64,000 nt of DNA from Lithospermum erythrorhizon (Eukaryota; Streptophyta; Magnoliopsida; Boraginales; Boraginaceae). Position numbers and translations under genes: made by a program. The stretch lies in NCBI GenBank assembly GCA_019722365.1, contig JADFUC010001683.1:868001-932000 (forward strand), given 5' to 3'. Every line of letters begins with the position of its first letter. Positions within the stretch are counted from its first letter, which is position 1. The notes beneath the pieces are model-generated. The model saw only the letters and a list, made by a program, of their open reading frames with translations. It was not told the DNA's origin and did not search any database. Shown piece by piece: positions 12,880 through 24,200 of this stretch.

Positions 12880-14460
12880 GAGCTTGAATCGCTTCACCAG
12901 ATATCGAGGATGATAAAGCGAGCTTCCCCAATCGAATGCTCGAAAATACACCAAATGTAATGCGGTACGGATATTATGGGAAAGTGAGCAGAGATATGCG
13001 AGATGCACCGTATGGCTACGCCCGAGGCGTTGCCCGATCCGCGACAACTAAACGAATAACCAGCCATCTGAGGCAATTTGAAACTTACTTTCGCGGAACC
13101 GGCCGTAAACATATGGTGGTTGTCTGCAGTACCCACTTTGTTTACCTTAATTCTCTTATCACCTCTCGAGGAAAATGATATACTTACGTTGCGTAGCCGT
13201 CCTATCATGATGAACCTCATCCTTGGTTAAACATATTACACTTAGACTATCACAATATATAAGCTTTTTGTCATTGATGCTTGGCCCCGGTCGCTAATTA
13301 GTCGTCTCGTCAAATACCCTCCTTAGTAGGCATGTAGAGTGCATATGCTTTCTTGCCTCGATGGTAGACAAAGTCACCGTGGATTACAGCGTAGCCCTCC
13401 AACTCTACTTGGAACCACAAAGAGTAAAGCCCTTAACCAATCATAGATCTTCTACCGTCTACATCTCAAGCGTAGGCCGAGGAATCGGAGTATAAACTAC
13501 TTTGACTATCACCAGCATGTAAAGACCCGATATCGGTACCTCTGAGATAGCGAAAAATCATCTTTCACATCACTGCCAATGTTCTTTTCGAGGGGTTAGC
13601 CATGAAGACAGCCTCACGACAACAACAGCGGCATGTGCAAGATCGAATGCAATCTTGAACCATAGCGTCACGTCAGCTTCCAGCTTCTGTTTGGCATGAG
13701 AGTGCGTTCCATGTATGCATACCATTGATTTGGTACAAATAAACAGGATAGGCAGCACATTTATAGAACTAGGAGTTTGGTCGTTTAAGCAGCTGACCAT
13801 ACGAATCTGGGCAAGGATCTTCTCAGCCTTTTGTGATAAGAAAAAGTTTCTTACGACTTATCCTAAATATATCCGTACCCAAAATTTTCTTTCTGACACC
13901 CAAATCCTTCATTTCAAACTCAGCACTAAGTAAACCGCCCCCGGCTTTTGAATATGAAACTCAGCTTCTATTGCTCCAGCATCGTACGACATACATAACT
14001 AAATACATGAGGGAACCATCACAAACCTTGTTGTAGTAAACACAATTGTCATATGGAATCTCGAATACCCTTGATCTCTATCATGTAACTATCAAATCTC
14101 TTTTTATTTTGCCTTGGAGGCGCTTCAAACCATACAAATATTTCTTCAACACATGACATAGTCTTCCTTTTCGGGTTCTGAAAACCATGGATTTGGAGTC
14201 ATATAAATTTCTTCGACTCTTCATATAAGAAACATGTGACATCTAGGCTGCTTTCGAGGCTCAAGTCTGATGTGCAACTACATGAAAGCACCACGATAGA
14301 AGTATGGAAAGGCTACGAGGTAAAAATATATCATTTAGCCAATTCAACTCCACTCCCTTTGTTGAACCCTCTATAACTTTTTCCGGCTTTATATTGTACC
14401 CCGTCGTAAATTGTGACCATACTCTTGGAATATCCACTTGCAGTAACAATCTTTCTTCCT
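12880..14460 (-). mobile_element. Decayed Ty1/copia pol: reverse transcriptase and RNase H remnants
   Basis: Reverse-strand translation in shifting frames gives clear copia pol landmarks in the right order from high to low coordinates. A pre-RT stretch lies near 14450-14330. EEIYMTP and EKEDYV lie near 14210-14165, then YLYGLK near 14150-14130. A weak EFEMKDLG-like match lies near 13900. MANPSKR..RYLRGT and DVDGRRSM (RNase H) lie near 13605-13450, and the terminal KVNKVGTADN segment lies near 13155-13060. Many stop codons and frameshifts interrupt the frames, so nothing functional remains. Open frames in this stretch (for example 12894-13220) are chance windows over this relic. Confidence 0.8.
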
Positions 14461-15039
14461 CACAGTAGCCACAGTCGACTCTCAGAGTGCAGTTCTTTTG
14501 AGTGATTCCATTTAAGTCTCCGTGGCGTGAGCCATTAGGCCGACTAAAGTACTAATTCACGAACGCTTTTGTAAGAAGCGGCTCGTGAGGATCAACTTCC
14601 TACATGACACAGCAAAAGCCGAGACGAGCGTATCCTCGTAACCATTACCTGCATGTAGAAGGTACTCCGTAATTAACTTTCTTGTAGGGCAATTAAGAGC
14701 CACGGTTGTGATGTTCATACGGAGATGAAACTTGATGTTTTACGCTACGTAGGCGAGAAAGGGTACTACTCGCCGTCGCGTTAACGCTGAATCTGCAACT
14801 TTCTTTGACGCCACCTTCTGCTTCAGGAATTGTGGGTGTGATGGTTGATCTAAACATAGAATTCTCATCAAATATTACATTTTACTTTCGAATATCTAGT
14901 CTCTACATACACTTTCACACCGTCACGCGACTTACAAATATACCGCCTTACGCTTAGGTTATGCTGAAAACTAGGACTCATGATGGTAATTTTTGTACGC
15001 TTAAAAGATGTTAGACATGTTATTTGATGGCAGAAGAAT

Positions 15040-15620
15040 TTGATTTCGCTGAGTCTGCTAGACAGAAAGGGGTTCAGTTTCAAAGGTAAAGGTGGAGTGA
15101 TAAATGTGCAGAGGTTACGAGGAGGTGATTCGAAGGTATTAAGCGAGAGATACGTTGTATTTTCTATAGGTGCTACGCTTAGTTCATTAACATTAAATGC
15201 GTCTATTGTTGATGATGATAATATGACTCAGTTGTGGCATATGAGGCTTGGTCACATGAGTGAGAGGGATGTAGATTCTGGCTAGGGACAATCTTCTTGG
15301 TGTGCAAAAGTTGAAAGACTTGGGGTTTTGTGAGCACTATGTCTTTGGGAAATTACATCGCAGCAAATTTCCGAAAGCGACTCATAGAACAAAGGTACAA
15401 CTGGATTCGTCCACTTTCAGTTATTTGGGTCCTTCACGGAGTTGAATCTTTGGGAAGTCCGCAGAGGTATTTTCTATCGATTGATGATTATTCAAGGGAT
15501 GACTTGGAGTGCTTTATTATGAAGCGAGAAAAGTGATGCTTTCAAACACAAAGGATTGGAAGACTTTAGTGGAAAATCAAATAGGGAAGAAGTCGAAGCT
15601 ATGACCCGGAAGAACTGGCA
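15040..15620 (+). mobile_element. Copia integrase remnant (GAG-pre-integrase and core fragment)
   Basis: The plus strand encodes LLDRKGFSFKGKGG and then LWHMRLGHMSERD at about 15234-15270, the hallmark His/Cys zinc region (GAG-pre-integrase) of copia elements. Out of frame follow CEHYVFGK near 15330, RYFLSIDDYSR near 15467 and DWKTLVENQIGKK near 15556-15595, typical integrase core sequence. Frames break repeatedly. It lies on the strand opposite to the reverse transcriptase remnant beside it. Confidence 0.8.
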
Positions 15621-15734
15621 AATAGTTGTTGTTGAAACAGCGTCACATTAAATGCTAGCATTGTCACGAGGAAGGTGCGTCATAAGAGACAGCTTAGATA
15701 AACTAAATATGATATTACCACTGAATTTCGCTAA

Positions 15735-16060
15735 TATTGATGTTTTATGTTGATGATGAGGATGGTGCCTTAATTCTGTTAGTTTCTTTACGGCGTCATG
15801 AAAATTTAGGAATGCATAACTAATGGTAAAGATACTATAACTCTAGAAGAAATTAAATTTGCTCTTCATAACAAGAAATTGAGACATAGATGTAGTGGTT
15901 CTAGTTTGGATATTCAGGTTGTTGCCAATAGTAATAAGAGATTTGTTAAGGGAAAAAAGAAGTTTCCTAAAAAATAAATTAAATGGGGTTCGAGGGAGTG
16001 GGGGATGTACGTCATTCTTGTAAGGAGAAGAGATATTGAAAATCGATTATCACAGAAGCG
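15735..16060 (+). mobile_element. Copia gag remnant
   Basis: The translation gives FYVDDEDGALILLVSL, then GKDTITLEEIKFALHNKKLR, then a basic GKKKFPKK stretch and a broken zinc-knuckle-like HSCKEKRY. These match the usual 3' half of copia gag up to the CCHC knuckle. Several stops and one or more frameshifts are present. On the plus strand gag here follows integrase, the reverse of the normal gag-integrase order. Confidence 0.7.
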
Positions 16061-16234
16061 AGAGGCGATTTAATAAATCCCCAATGCTTCTTTCTTGTTG
16101 CCGAGGAAGTAGTACAAAATCTCAGGAAGTCATTAAAACATCATTGACATTTTACCACCCATTAAATTCGTAGGACAAATAGATGCATTTCGTCACCAGG
16201 TTGTTATAAGCTGTGAAGCCCAGGATAACGAATT

Positions 16235-16410
16235 ACGTAAGTAAAATACGGAAAGAAAGTACATAATACTAGAAATTTAGCATTAAGGTATGGGTTAGGA
16301 TTAATCACAATTAGAGCCACCAAAAATTTCGGTATAATGTAAAAGAAACATATTACAATATTTAACTAAAATAGTTAAAATAATGCTATTAAGAATCTTA
16401 CAATTTTAAA
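16235..16410 (-). repeat. LTR-like repeat, right copy
   Basis: Direct-orientation partner of 12561-12748, about 3.7 kb away. The two copies are clearly homologous but well diverged, implying an old insertion. Together they bracket the pol and gag remnants. Assignment as LTRs rests on similarity and position; termini are not resolved. Confidence 0.6.
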
Positions 16411-16720
16411 TTTGAAAATAATATGGGCTAATGGAACAAAGAATGAGTTGGGTGGCTTTCATATATATAATTGGAGTCATTCTCTCTTCTTTTTTGAACA
16501 TATATGGTTTTCATTCATCAAGATTAAAAAATAGAAATATTATAAGCTCTATAAAATATCAAAGATATGGTGAAATGCAGAGTCATTTTAAAATCAGATC
16601 GAGATTCCAGTGAAGAAGGATGTTTGGCAAAAGTTGCATTTATAGACCCTCATGAAAATGTTCCATCTTGATTTATTACAAGGGCAATCTCATTCTCAAA
16701 TTATCAATCTTCTAAGATCA

Positions 16721-18191
16721 TCAAACTTGTAAAATTTTTTCTAGTGCAGCCTGGCTATTTAGATAGCGATTCAACTCTGGTAACGACCGGAACTTTTGCT
16801 TCGTCACTCTATTAACGTAGTACTGCATCATATAAAAACAAGAAACTTGTTAGTATACTATTAATCCAAAGTTTACCAATTCGCACTCGAAGAATTGATT
16901 CCGTTAAAATAAAATAAAAATTATTAGTATATAACAAATTGAAAGAAAAAAAATATTGATGGATTAATAACTACAAACCTTATCAATTTGACCCTTGCTC
17001 TTTCCATTCTTCCTTGGACGTCTAATAACTTCCCATCCTGGAGGCAACTCTAGCTTTATTGCCCTCCTTTTCCTAATCTTGGGAGCCACTTTAGTGCAAT
17101 TTGAAACCTTCTTCAACATGTTGCAATATCCTTTATATGTGTTCATGACACTCTCCTCTCTAGCTTTTGGTTGTGAATGTGCTAAACCAACACCATAGTT
17201 TCCAAGTTGTCCACAATGAGAAAGATAACCGCCACCACCACCATAAAACGAGTCACCTCGAGGGAGACCATTCCACGGAGCATGAGGGAGGAGAGGAGGA
17301 ATATGAGTGTCCTAGAGTGACCCCATGGAGATTATTCCACGAAGGCGACGAAGAATAACCTCCATGGAGAATTTGATTGGATGATCGAGTAGTAGGTTTT
17401 AAGAATGATATATCAATAAGCCCACCAAGGGAAATTTGTGGGCGGTTGCAATCACCATCATAAGACGACGACAATGATAATGAAGAGAGGGAAGGCAAGA
17501 TTGGCGATCTCTCAACAACCCTTCCTGGAGTAGGATAACTCCGAAGACTAAGATAATCGGTTGCTCGACCATAAACACCATAATTCTTATTTCTTGATGC
17601 ATTCCAAGAAGCAGGGCGATCGCTTAATAGATCATAAGCACCATAATTCATGTTTCTTGATGCATCGCCATAATTCATATTTCTCGCATTCCAAGAATTA
17701 TATTGATTATTATAATTATTATGATACCTTAAGTAGTTACTCCCGGCAAGACTCAATAACCCTCCATGATTCTGTTCATACCTCTCAAAAGGAAAACCAA
17801 CAGGTTTGTTCACTGGAAAAGAGTCCTGATGAACCTCTTGTACTACTTCTTGTTCTTGTTCTTTGTCATCATCATCGTCGTCTACATCAAGAACCACTGA
17901 TGGTTCCAACTCCAATAGGGCTTGAATAGTAAGATCTTCATCAAGATCATCATCATTATTATTATTGATTTTCTTTTTGAAAGTTTGCACCACCTCATCT
18001 AGATCTTCGTCAAGATCACTTGTTGCTTGTTCCTGCAAGCCTGAACTAACAACATTCTTTTTAGCATTAGTTTGATGAGAAACTATGTTTTCAAGGACAT
18101 CAATTTTGTGGACATTGAGAAAAGAGTCAAATCTTTCTTTCTCCTTTCCTTTGAGGATTTCCTCAAGTCCTCCGAAGACTTCTACCTCCAT
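16721..18191 (-). CDS. Methyl-CpG-binding-domain protein with Asp-rich N-terminus (apparent frame break)
   Basis: Minus-strand gene starting at ATG 18191. The first exon runs down to 16979 and the last exon is 16822-16721 (stop TGA at 16721-16723). The end of exon 1 encodes LELPPGWEVIRRPRKNGKS, and exon 2 begins YYVNRVTKQKFRSLPELNRYL. Spliced, these give a full methyl-CpG-binding domain at the C-terminus, as in plant MBD proteins that read DNA methylation in the nucleus. Upstream are a poly-Asp stretch, Asn/Tyr-rich repeats around RNMNYG, and Gly/Ser repeats around LHGGYSSSPSWNN. The frame open from 18191 stops at 17253-17255. The frame that leads into the MBD is open from about 17310 and joins only with a one-base shift near 17.27-17.31 kb. 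This may be a real mutation, a sequence error or an unrecognised splice. Confidence 0.7.
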
Positions 18192-18341
18192 TGAGTCCCC
18201 CTCTTTTTTTACAAAGTTATTTGCTCTGAATATGATAAAATTATCTCAAGTGTCGGAAAATGGTAGTGGTGGTTTTCAAGCAAGGAGGTTAGGGCTTTTT
18301 AAAGGAGTAGAATATCTATTTGGAGGGAATAATTTGCAATT

Positions 18342-18620
18342 AAAATTTGATAATCATGAAACTTCTAAAATGATAATATTTGTGAGTAGGCATGAAGGTG
18401 CCATTTGAAATATAAAATCAAATATAACATATTTATTTCCTATTTTGTTTGATATATTATCATAATTATGCTACAATTCTATTAAGATTTATTAAAGGGT
18501 TTAAAAAGAAAGTTAATTTTTATTTTCAAGAGTCATTTGAGAGCCAAACTTTTAAGGAATTATATTTAGGATATTATAGAAATAATTTGAAATTTTATGT
18601 CTACCAAATAATAAGAGAGA
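18342..18620 (+). repeat. Dispersed duplicate, copy 1
   Basis: Homologous to 18825-19106 in the same orientation. Shared blocks include ATGAAGGTGCCATTTGAAA, AGTCATTTGAG and TTAGGATATTATAGAAATAA. Its open frame at 18449-18694 is not supported by the other copy and is probably not a gene. Confidence 0.75.
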
Positions 18621-18824
18621 AACCTAATAAACATAGAATAAAATTTCAAGTTAATGTTATTGAAAACGAATTGGTGGATATTTTGAATATGTAATAATAA
18701 TAATTTTTATTTTTGAAAATGGAGTATCATAATTAAATTACTATTTATCATTTTCTATTTTTATATTTAAGTGGCGTCATTTCCTTTTATCTAGCATCAA
18801 TTTAGTCTTATTTGAAAAATATTA

Positions 18825-19106
18825 AGATTTTGATAACAATGAAATTTCAAAAAATGATAATATTTTGATGACGAGACATGAAGGTGCCATTTGAAAGATT
18901 AAATCAAGTGTTACATATTTATTTCATGTTTTGTATGATATAGATGATTATGTGGGCTAGAATGTCTACTAAGGTGTGGGAGTTTAAATAGAAAATTAGT
19001 AATTTTTATTTTTTAAAAGTCATTTGAGGAGGCAAACATTTAAGGAAGTATATTTAGGATATTATAGAAATAATTTGAGATTTTATGTATCAAATTGTAA
19101 GAGAGT
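18825..19106 (+). repeat. Dispersed duplicate, copy 2
   Basis: Direct repeat of 18342-18620, offset about 480 bp. It has a short region of its own in the middle (gtgggctagaatgtctact). Origin unknown; possibly a non-autonomous transposon fragment. Confidence 0.75.
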
Positions 19107-21271
19107 AACTTAATATTTCTTATAATAATAGTAAAAAGGTAAAAAATGAAGTACAAGTACTCTCAAATATAAAGCACAAAAACTCTAGTTTTAACATCTA
19201 AATGCAACACTTTTTGAGTAAAATTAATACTTGTGAATTATTAAATTTTTAATTACAAGTATACGTAATACGTAAAAAAACAAATAGCCTAAATAATCTT
19301 CTTTTTAGCACAATCCCTTAAAAATATTAAGTCAAATATGTAAAAACTTAACGATTTGTTTCGCTGAAGTATAGTGTTGAATACTACTATCACGAGGGTG
19401 ACCGGAGTTCAATCCCCGTCAGTGGCGTCATAAAACTTGAATAGTTAATAATAAGCTCACAAAAGATAGTATAAACAAAAATATACAAAAGCAAGGATTA
19501 TGTTAAGCATAAAATCCATAACCCAACCCTTAAGATATTAATATATAACTCAATCCGATCAATATATCAAAATGGAGTTGGGTATGAGTTGTACCCGTGG
19601 GTATGATTTTATTAAACATTTTAGTAACTTTTTTATGAGAAAAAACATTCATTAATTTTGGCGATAAACGATCTAAATTTTTCCGAGTTTTACTGTATTC
19701 GATTTACTTGATAAAATGATTTGAAAATTCAATTGAAGCTCAACGAACCGGAGAAATCTAAGTTTATTTTGGTTGGCACTATTATAAATTTTGAATGTGG
19801 CAAATAAATTGAGACTCACTCAAACTAGCTTACAACATAAATATTTTAAGTTAAGTAAATCATAAAAAAAAAAGTCGTGTTAGAACTATTTATAAAAGTT
19901 ATGTAATCTACAAATTAACATTTAGTAAGCTAATGATTTACCGTTCTTGATTGTACTTGAATTAGTAATTATCAAAACAATAATGTCTGCTAAGAGGGGT
20001 TCATGCTCGACCTTTGATTGTTTCTATATGAGGCTACTAAAATTGTATTGTGCTTATCATGGTATATAAACTAAACTTGAATAATCTCTTTAAATGATTA
20101 CTCATCAACATGTATTTTGTGTGTTGTTGATATATGTATAATGTTATACCTTATCTAGGTATATAATCTTTATCTACCAGCGCTTTACGATTGAATAGTA
20201 TTTTTTTAACGAAATGATAATTTTATCACAATAAAACTTAACTTGTATTATCTTTATAAATAGGATGGGTAAATAGTGGAGTTCGTTCTACTTATTTATT
20301 TGGATGTATGTATATGACTTAGCTTATCTAGTTATCATTGCACTGATGTAATTTGATGCATATTTATGTTTAATTGTAGACTTGTGGCGCAATAAGCTGG
20401 TAATTATCAGGCCTGGCCTCTATCTCGAGTTAGGTGCTTGGTAGAGGTATATTATCATTTTCGTGCACTCATTTTGTGGGGCGTTAAGTACATTTGCTAT
20501 AAACTTTTAATTTTTAACTTGGGGTAGAAACCGATTCACGAGGCTTGATTGTAATACTCTGGCGAAGAGCGTTTGGTTAAATCTGGCGTATTTCGAGATA
20601 AAAAGCGTTACATTTTAACTTTGGAGCTTGGCTCCCGTTTTAGTTAAACTTAGAAGATTTAATTAATATATCTGATATTGTATGTAAAGTTATAAGAACT
20701 GAAACTGAACCAAACGTCCCTAAAGTTAAACCTATTGTCGGGGCAGATCCTGAGATCGAAATAGTAATTGACCTTGCAAATGGGCAAGTAGATGATGATT
20801 CAAAATCCATATAAAAATATTCAAAATTTGGGACAGATAATTAAATTTTTTTGAATAAAAATGAAATTGCTTAAGGGATCGGACGAAAAAATCGAGATAG
20901 AATACATCGGAGTAAGTTATCGATCAGGTCCGATCAATATTTTCCCATATCAAAACTTAACTTGAGACCCGATAATAATTTTTCAATTTAATTTTTTAGC
21001 TAGCCTCAAGCCGGTATTTGATATACACACACGAATAGTGTTGGGTTTTGGGTATGTAAATATTATTTACTACGTTTCTTGAGTGTAGTAGTTAGGAAGT
21101 TTCGTAAGGAGCCAAAATTGCTTAATTTAATTAAAAAATTTCTTATTACATTGTGTATAGTGTTGCCGACCGGTACACTATGAGTTGCCTGCTCCCTATC
21201 CGAACACTATCTTCAAAGAAACCTTGAGAAGCCAGCGAACTACTAAACCAAGTGAACTCAATTGGATAAAA
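19107..21271. other. AT-rich spacer and methyltransferase promoter side
   Basis: No coding exon was recognised. A short tRNA T-arm-like string (GGAGTTCAATCCCCGTC) at about 19403-19420 has no matching D and anticodon arms. The right end should contain the promoter and 5' UTR of the gene at 21272. Confidence 0.4.
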
Positions 21272-24200
21272 ATGGCTTCTTTTTCTCTTCATATCCAACC
21301 AATTAACACTACTCAACTTCCATCATCATTAAGCCTTCAAAAATTCTCCTGTTTCTTCATTTCATCAACACCATTTTTTTCCTCCAAACCCATATTTTCC
21401 CAATCCAACACAAGAAAATGGTCCAATCATAAAGGTGTAGTATTGACTCTATTATCTACATACTATTCTTTTTTTAAAACCAAACAAATCGAGGCATGAT
21501 CGCCTGTAGCATGATACAATTTATGTCCCACCAAAGTTAGTTAGTTGGTGGAGTGATGTCCTATATTTTTAAAAATTCATCATTAAATTAGATGTTTGGC
21601 TAAGTAATACTCATTAATGTGACATGGGGACAAGAAATGTGAGAGGATCTCCTCTAACAAATAGATTATCTACTGAGTGAGTCTGCCATATGAATATACA
21701 ATCATTGTCATCATTTTGTTAAGTCCACGAAGCTATGTATATAGTATTCAGTCGCTCAATCTAACTCTACCACTACGTCCACAGTGGGAGAGGAACTAGA
21801 GCATGCATCCTAATTTTTCAAAAACTTTAATTTTATTAAGTATTTTTTTAAAACTATAATTTTTTTAAAAAAAATTATATTGTTCGCCCCCTAAATTTTT
21901 ATATTTTTCCTTATAAGTATGGTATCAAATAATTCGCCTCTATGTCCATTTGTGTTTTTTTTACAGATACTTGTTCAGTTAGTTCATCAGTTGAAGAATG
22001 TAATAATGAGGATGGGTCAGAATATAAAGTGTTGACAGCTATTAGAAGCAGCTTCAATGACATTGTCATTTTGGAAACAGCAGACTCAAGAATGTTGCTT
22101 CTTGATGCTACCCGTATGTGCTCCCTAAATACCAAAAATATTGTCTAGTTTGATGTTCAATTGTAAAAATTAACGAACTTTGCGGTATTAATTGATACAA
22201 AGTTAAATTTGATTTGAATCGAAACTCTAATGTTAATAGTAAATTATGATAAAGATACAATTTTTTGATTTACATGTGTGTACTCCCTCCACCCCAAAAA
22301 GTTTTTCTAGTAAATTAACCAACTTTTCTGTATTAATTGATATGTGTAATTTTGATTTGAATAATAACTATTATTTTAATAGTAAAGTAAGTTAAAAATA
22401 CTATTTGATATTTTTCGACGAATATAGTACAAATACAAAAAACTTAAGTTCAACTATCAAATTTCGAAACTTGATACGAGTCATATTTTGGAGATGGGGC
22501 GTGTATAATATACAATGGCATTTTGGAATTCTTAGGTGATACTGTTTGTGTTTAAATATTGAATTATACATTGAACTGTATGCTGCCTAAATGTGTGGAA
22601 GTAATTCTTCATATAGTATCTTCTACCGTTTTTGTGAACCTCCTATTTTACCTCCTTACTTTAATTGTTTGTACTCCATGTATTATGAACATCATGGATA
22701 GTTATAACGTAACCACTAATGCATGATATGTAATTATATAAAGCAAGAGATACGACGAGATGCACGATAAGGAGGTAGAAGATCCTTGCCGGGAATCCTT
22801 AAATAGTTGAGCATGTAAACTGCCCAGATACTTGTTAATGGCTGAAGGCTATGTATATTACTGGTGGAGTTGTCAGTTATGTATAAGGTTCTCCAAGAAG
22901 ATAACTTTTTGTGCCTGGTGATGCAGATAATGTCCACAGTATATTCAACAAGGGAAACAAATGGACTGGTTCATATTGGGTATGCTTTTTATTTCTAGAT
23001 TTATAATGTCCCTCTTTTTAGATTGCATTCGTGGGATTCTCTTATTTGTGTAATTAATGTTCTAGTTACACCTACTGAATGGAATTATGTACGGTAATTT
23101 CTATGTCATTCTCGATTTGGAAGATTTTAAGGAGTATCGTGTCTTATAAGGCTTTAATTGCAAGTGTAATATAGAAACCTGGTGAGTTTTCTACTGAAAT
23201 CTATGTAAAAACAGCTTTTCTAGAAATATCTCCCATGTAATTCTAATTTCTATATAATGTCTGTACTCTAAAGTGTGCTCGTGATTCTTAGCGATATTGT
23301 TGATGATGTTTTGTTTATAGATTAATTAATATAGCTATGTTATGTGCAGGATCAATTTGTTAGTCTACCACCGATTGTTCCTAAGGGTCCTATAGCAATA
23401 TTTGGCTTGGTGAGTTTGCGTCCTTGCTTGTTTACGATAATCTTATTAGGTTCCATTGGTCTTAGTTCAAATTCCTGATAAGTATTGTATAAATTATACT
23501 CCGTAATAAAAAATTGTCAGCGCTGACAGGGTGGAGGCACTGCTGCCCATTTGCTACTTGAGGTTTGGCCAATGTTACAACTCGATGGCTGGGAAATAGA
23601 TGAAATTGTAGGTACTTGCAGAAGTCTTTCTCTTAATTACAACCCAACCTGTGCAATTGATAGATGGTTACCAAGCTTATGTGCGTCTGTCTGCATATTA
23701 CTACTTTGTAGCATTTATTTTTCATCTCAATTACTAATCTGAATATATGTCAAGTTAATTATGTTCTTTGATATCCAGGTTGGTTTGTACTTTTTTTGGA
23801 GCCTATTTATGTTTTTATAAATTCCAAAAATTATCCTATGCAGTTTTCATGTGACTAAACTTTACTAATTGGAGATAATGAGATATAGCTTGTTGCTGGT
23901 TGTCTGCTGGTCTGTTTTGTCAGAGATTATGTAGACCTTTTCCTGAGTGCTTCACATATCTTCTAGTAATCCATGATTATTTACTGCAAGCTCGGATTAT
24001 CTTAGGCGGAGTATGTAATAATTATATCACCAATCCTAAAATGTCAAGTGTAAAGTTTTAATATACAACTTCATAAAAGAGAAGCCACTATGAACCATCT
24101 CTTACTAACATGGAAAGAATGAAGTAGTTTTTAAAATAAGAATCTCAAGTGATATCCTACTTGCACAGCAATTTGGTAATTTTGTATAACATATTCTTGT

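Noticed and set aside
12894..13220. 108-residue minus-strand open frame
   Set aside because: It is the RNase H tail and 3' end of the dead copia element; the frame is open by chance and shifts relative to the domain.
17561..17929. 122-residue plus-strand frame rich in His/Asn
   Set aside because: It is the antisense of the Asn/Tyr-rich repeats and poly-Asp tract of the MBD gene.
19380..19435. tRNA-like T-arm (GGAGTTCAATCCCCGTC), possible tRNA gene or SINE head
   Set aside because: No acceptor-stem pairing, D-arm or anticodon arm was found in the 60 bases before it, and no A-box at the right distance.
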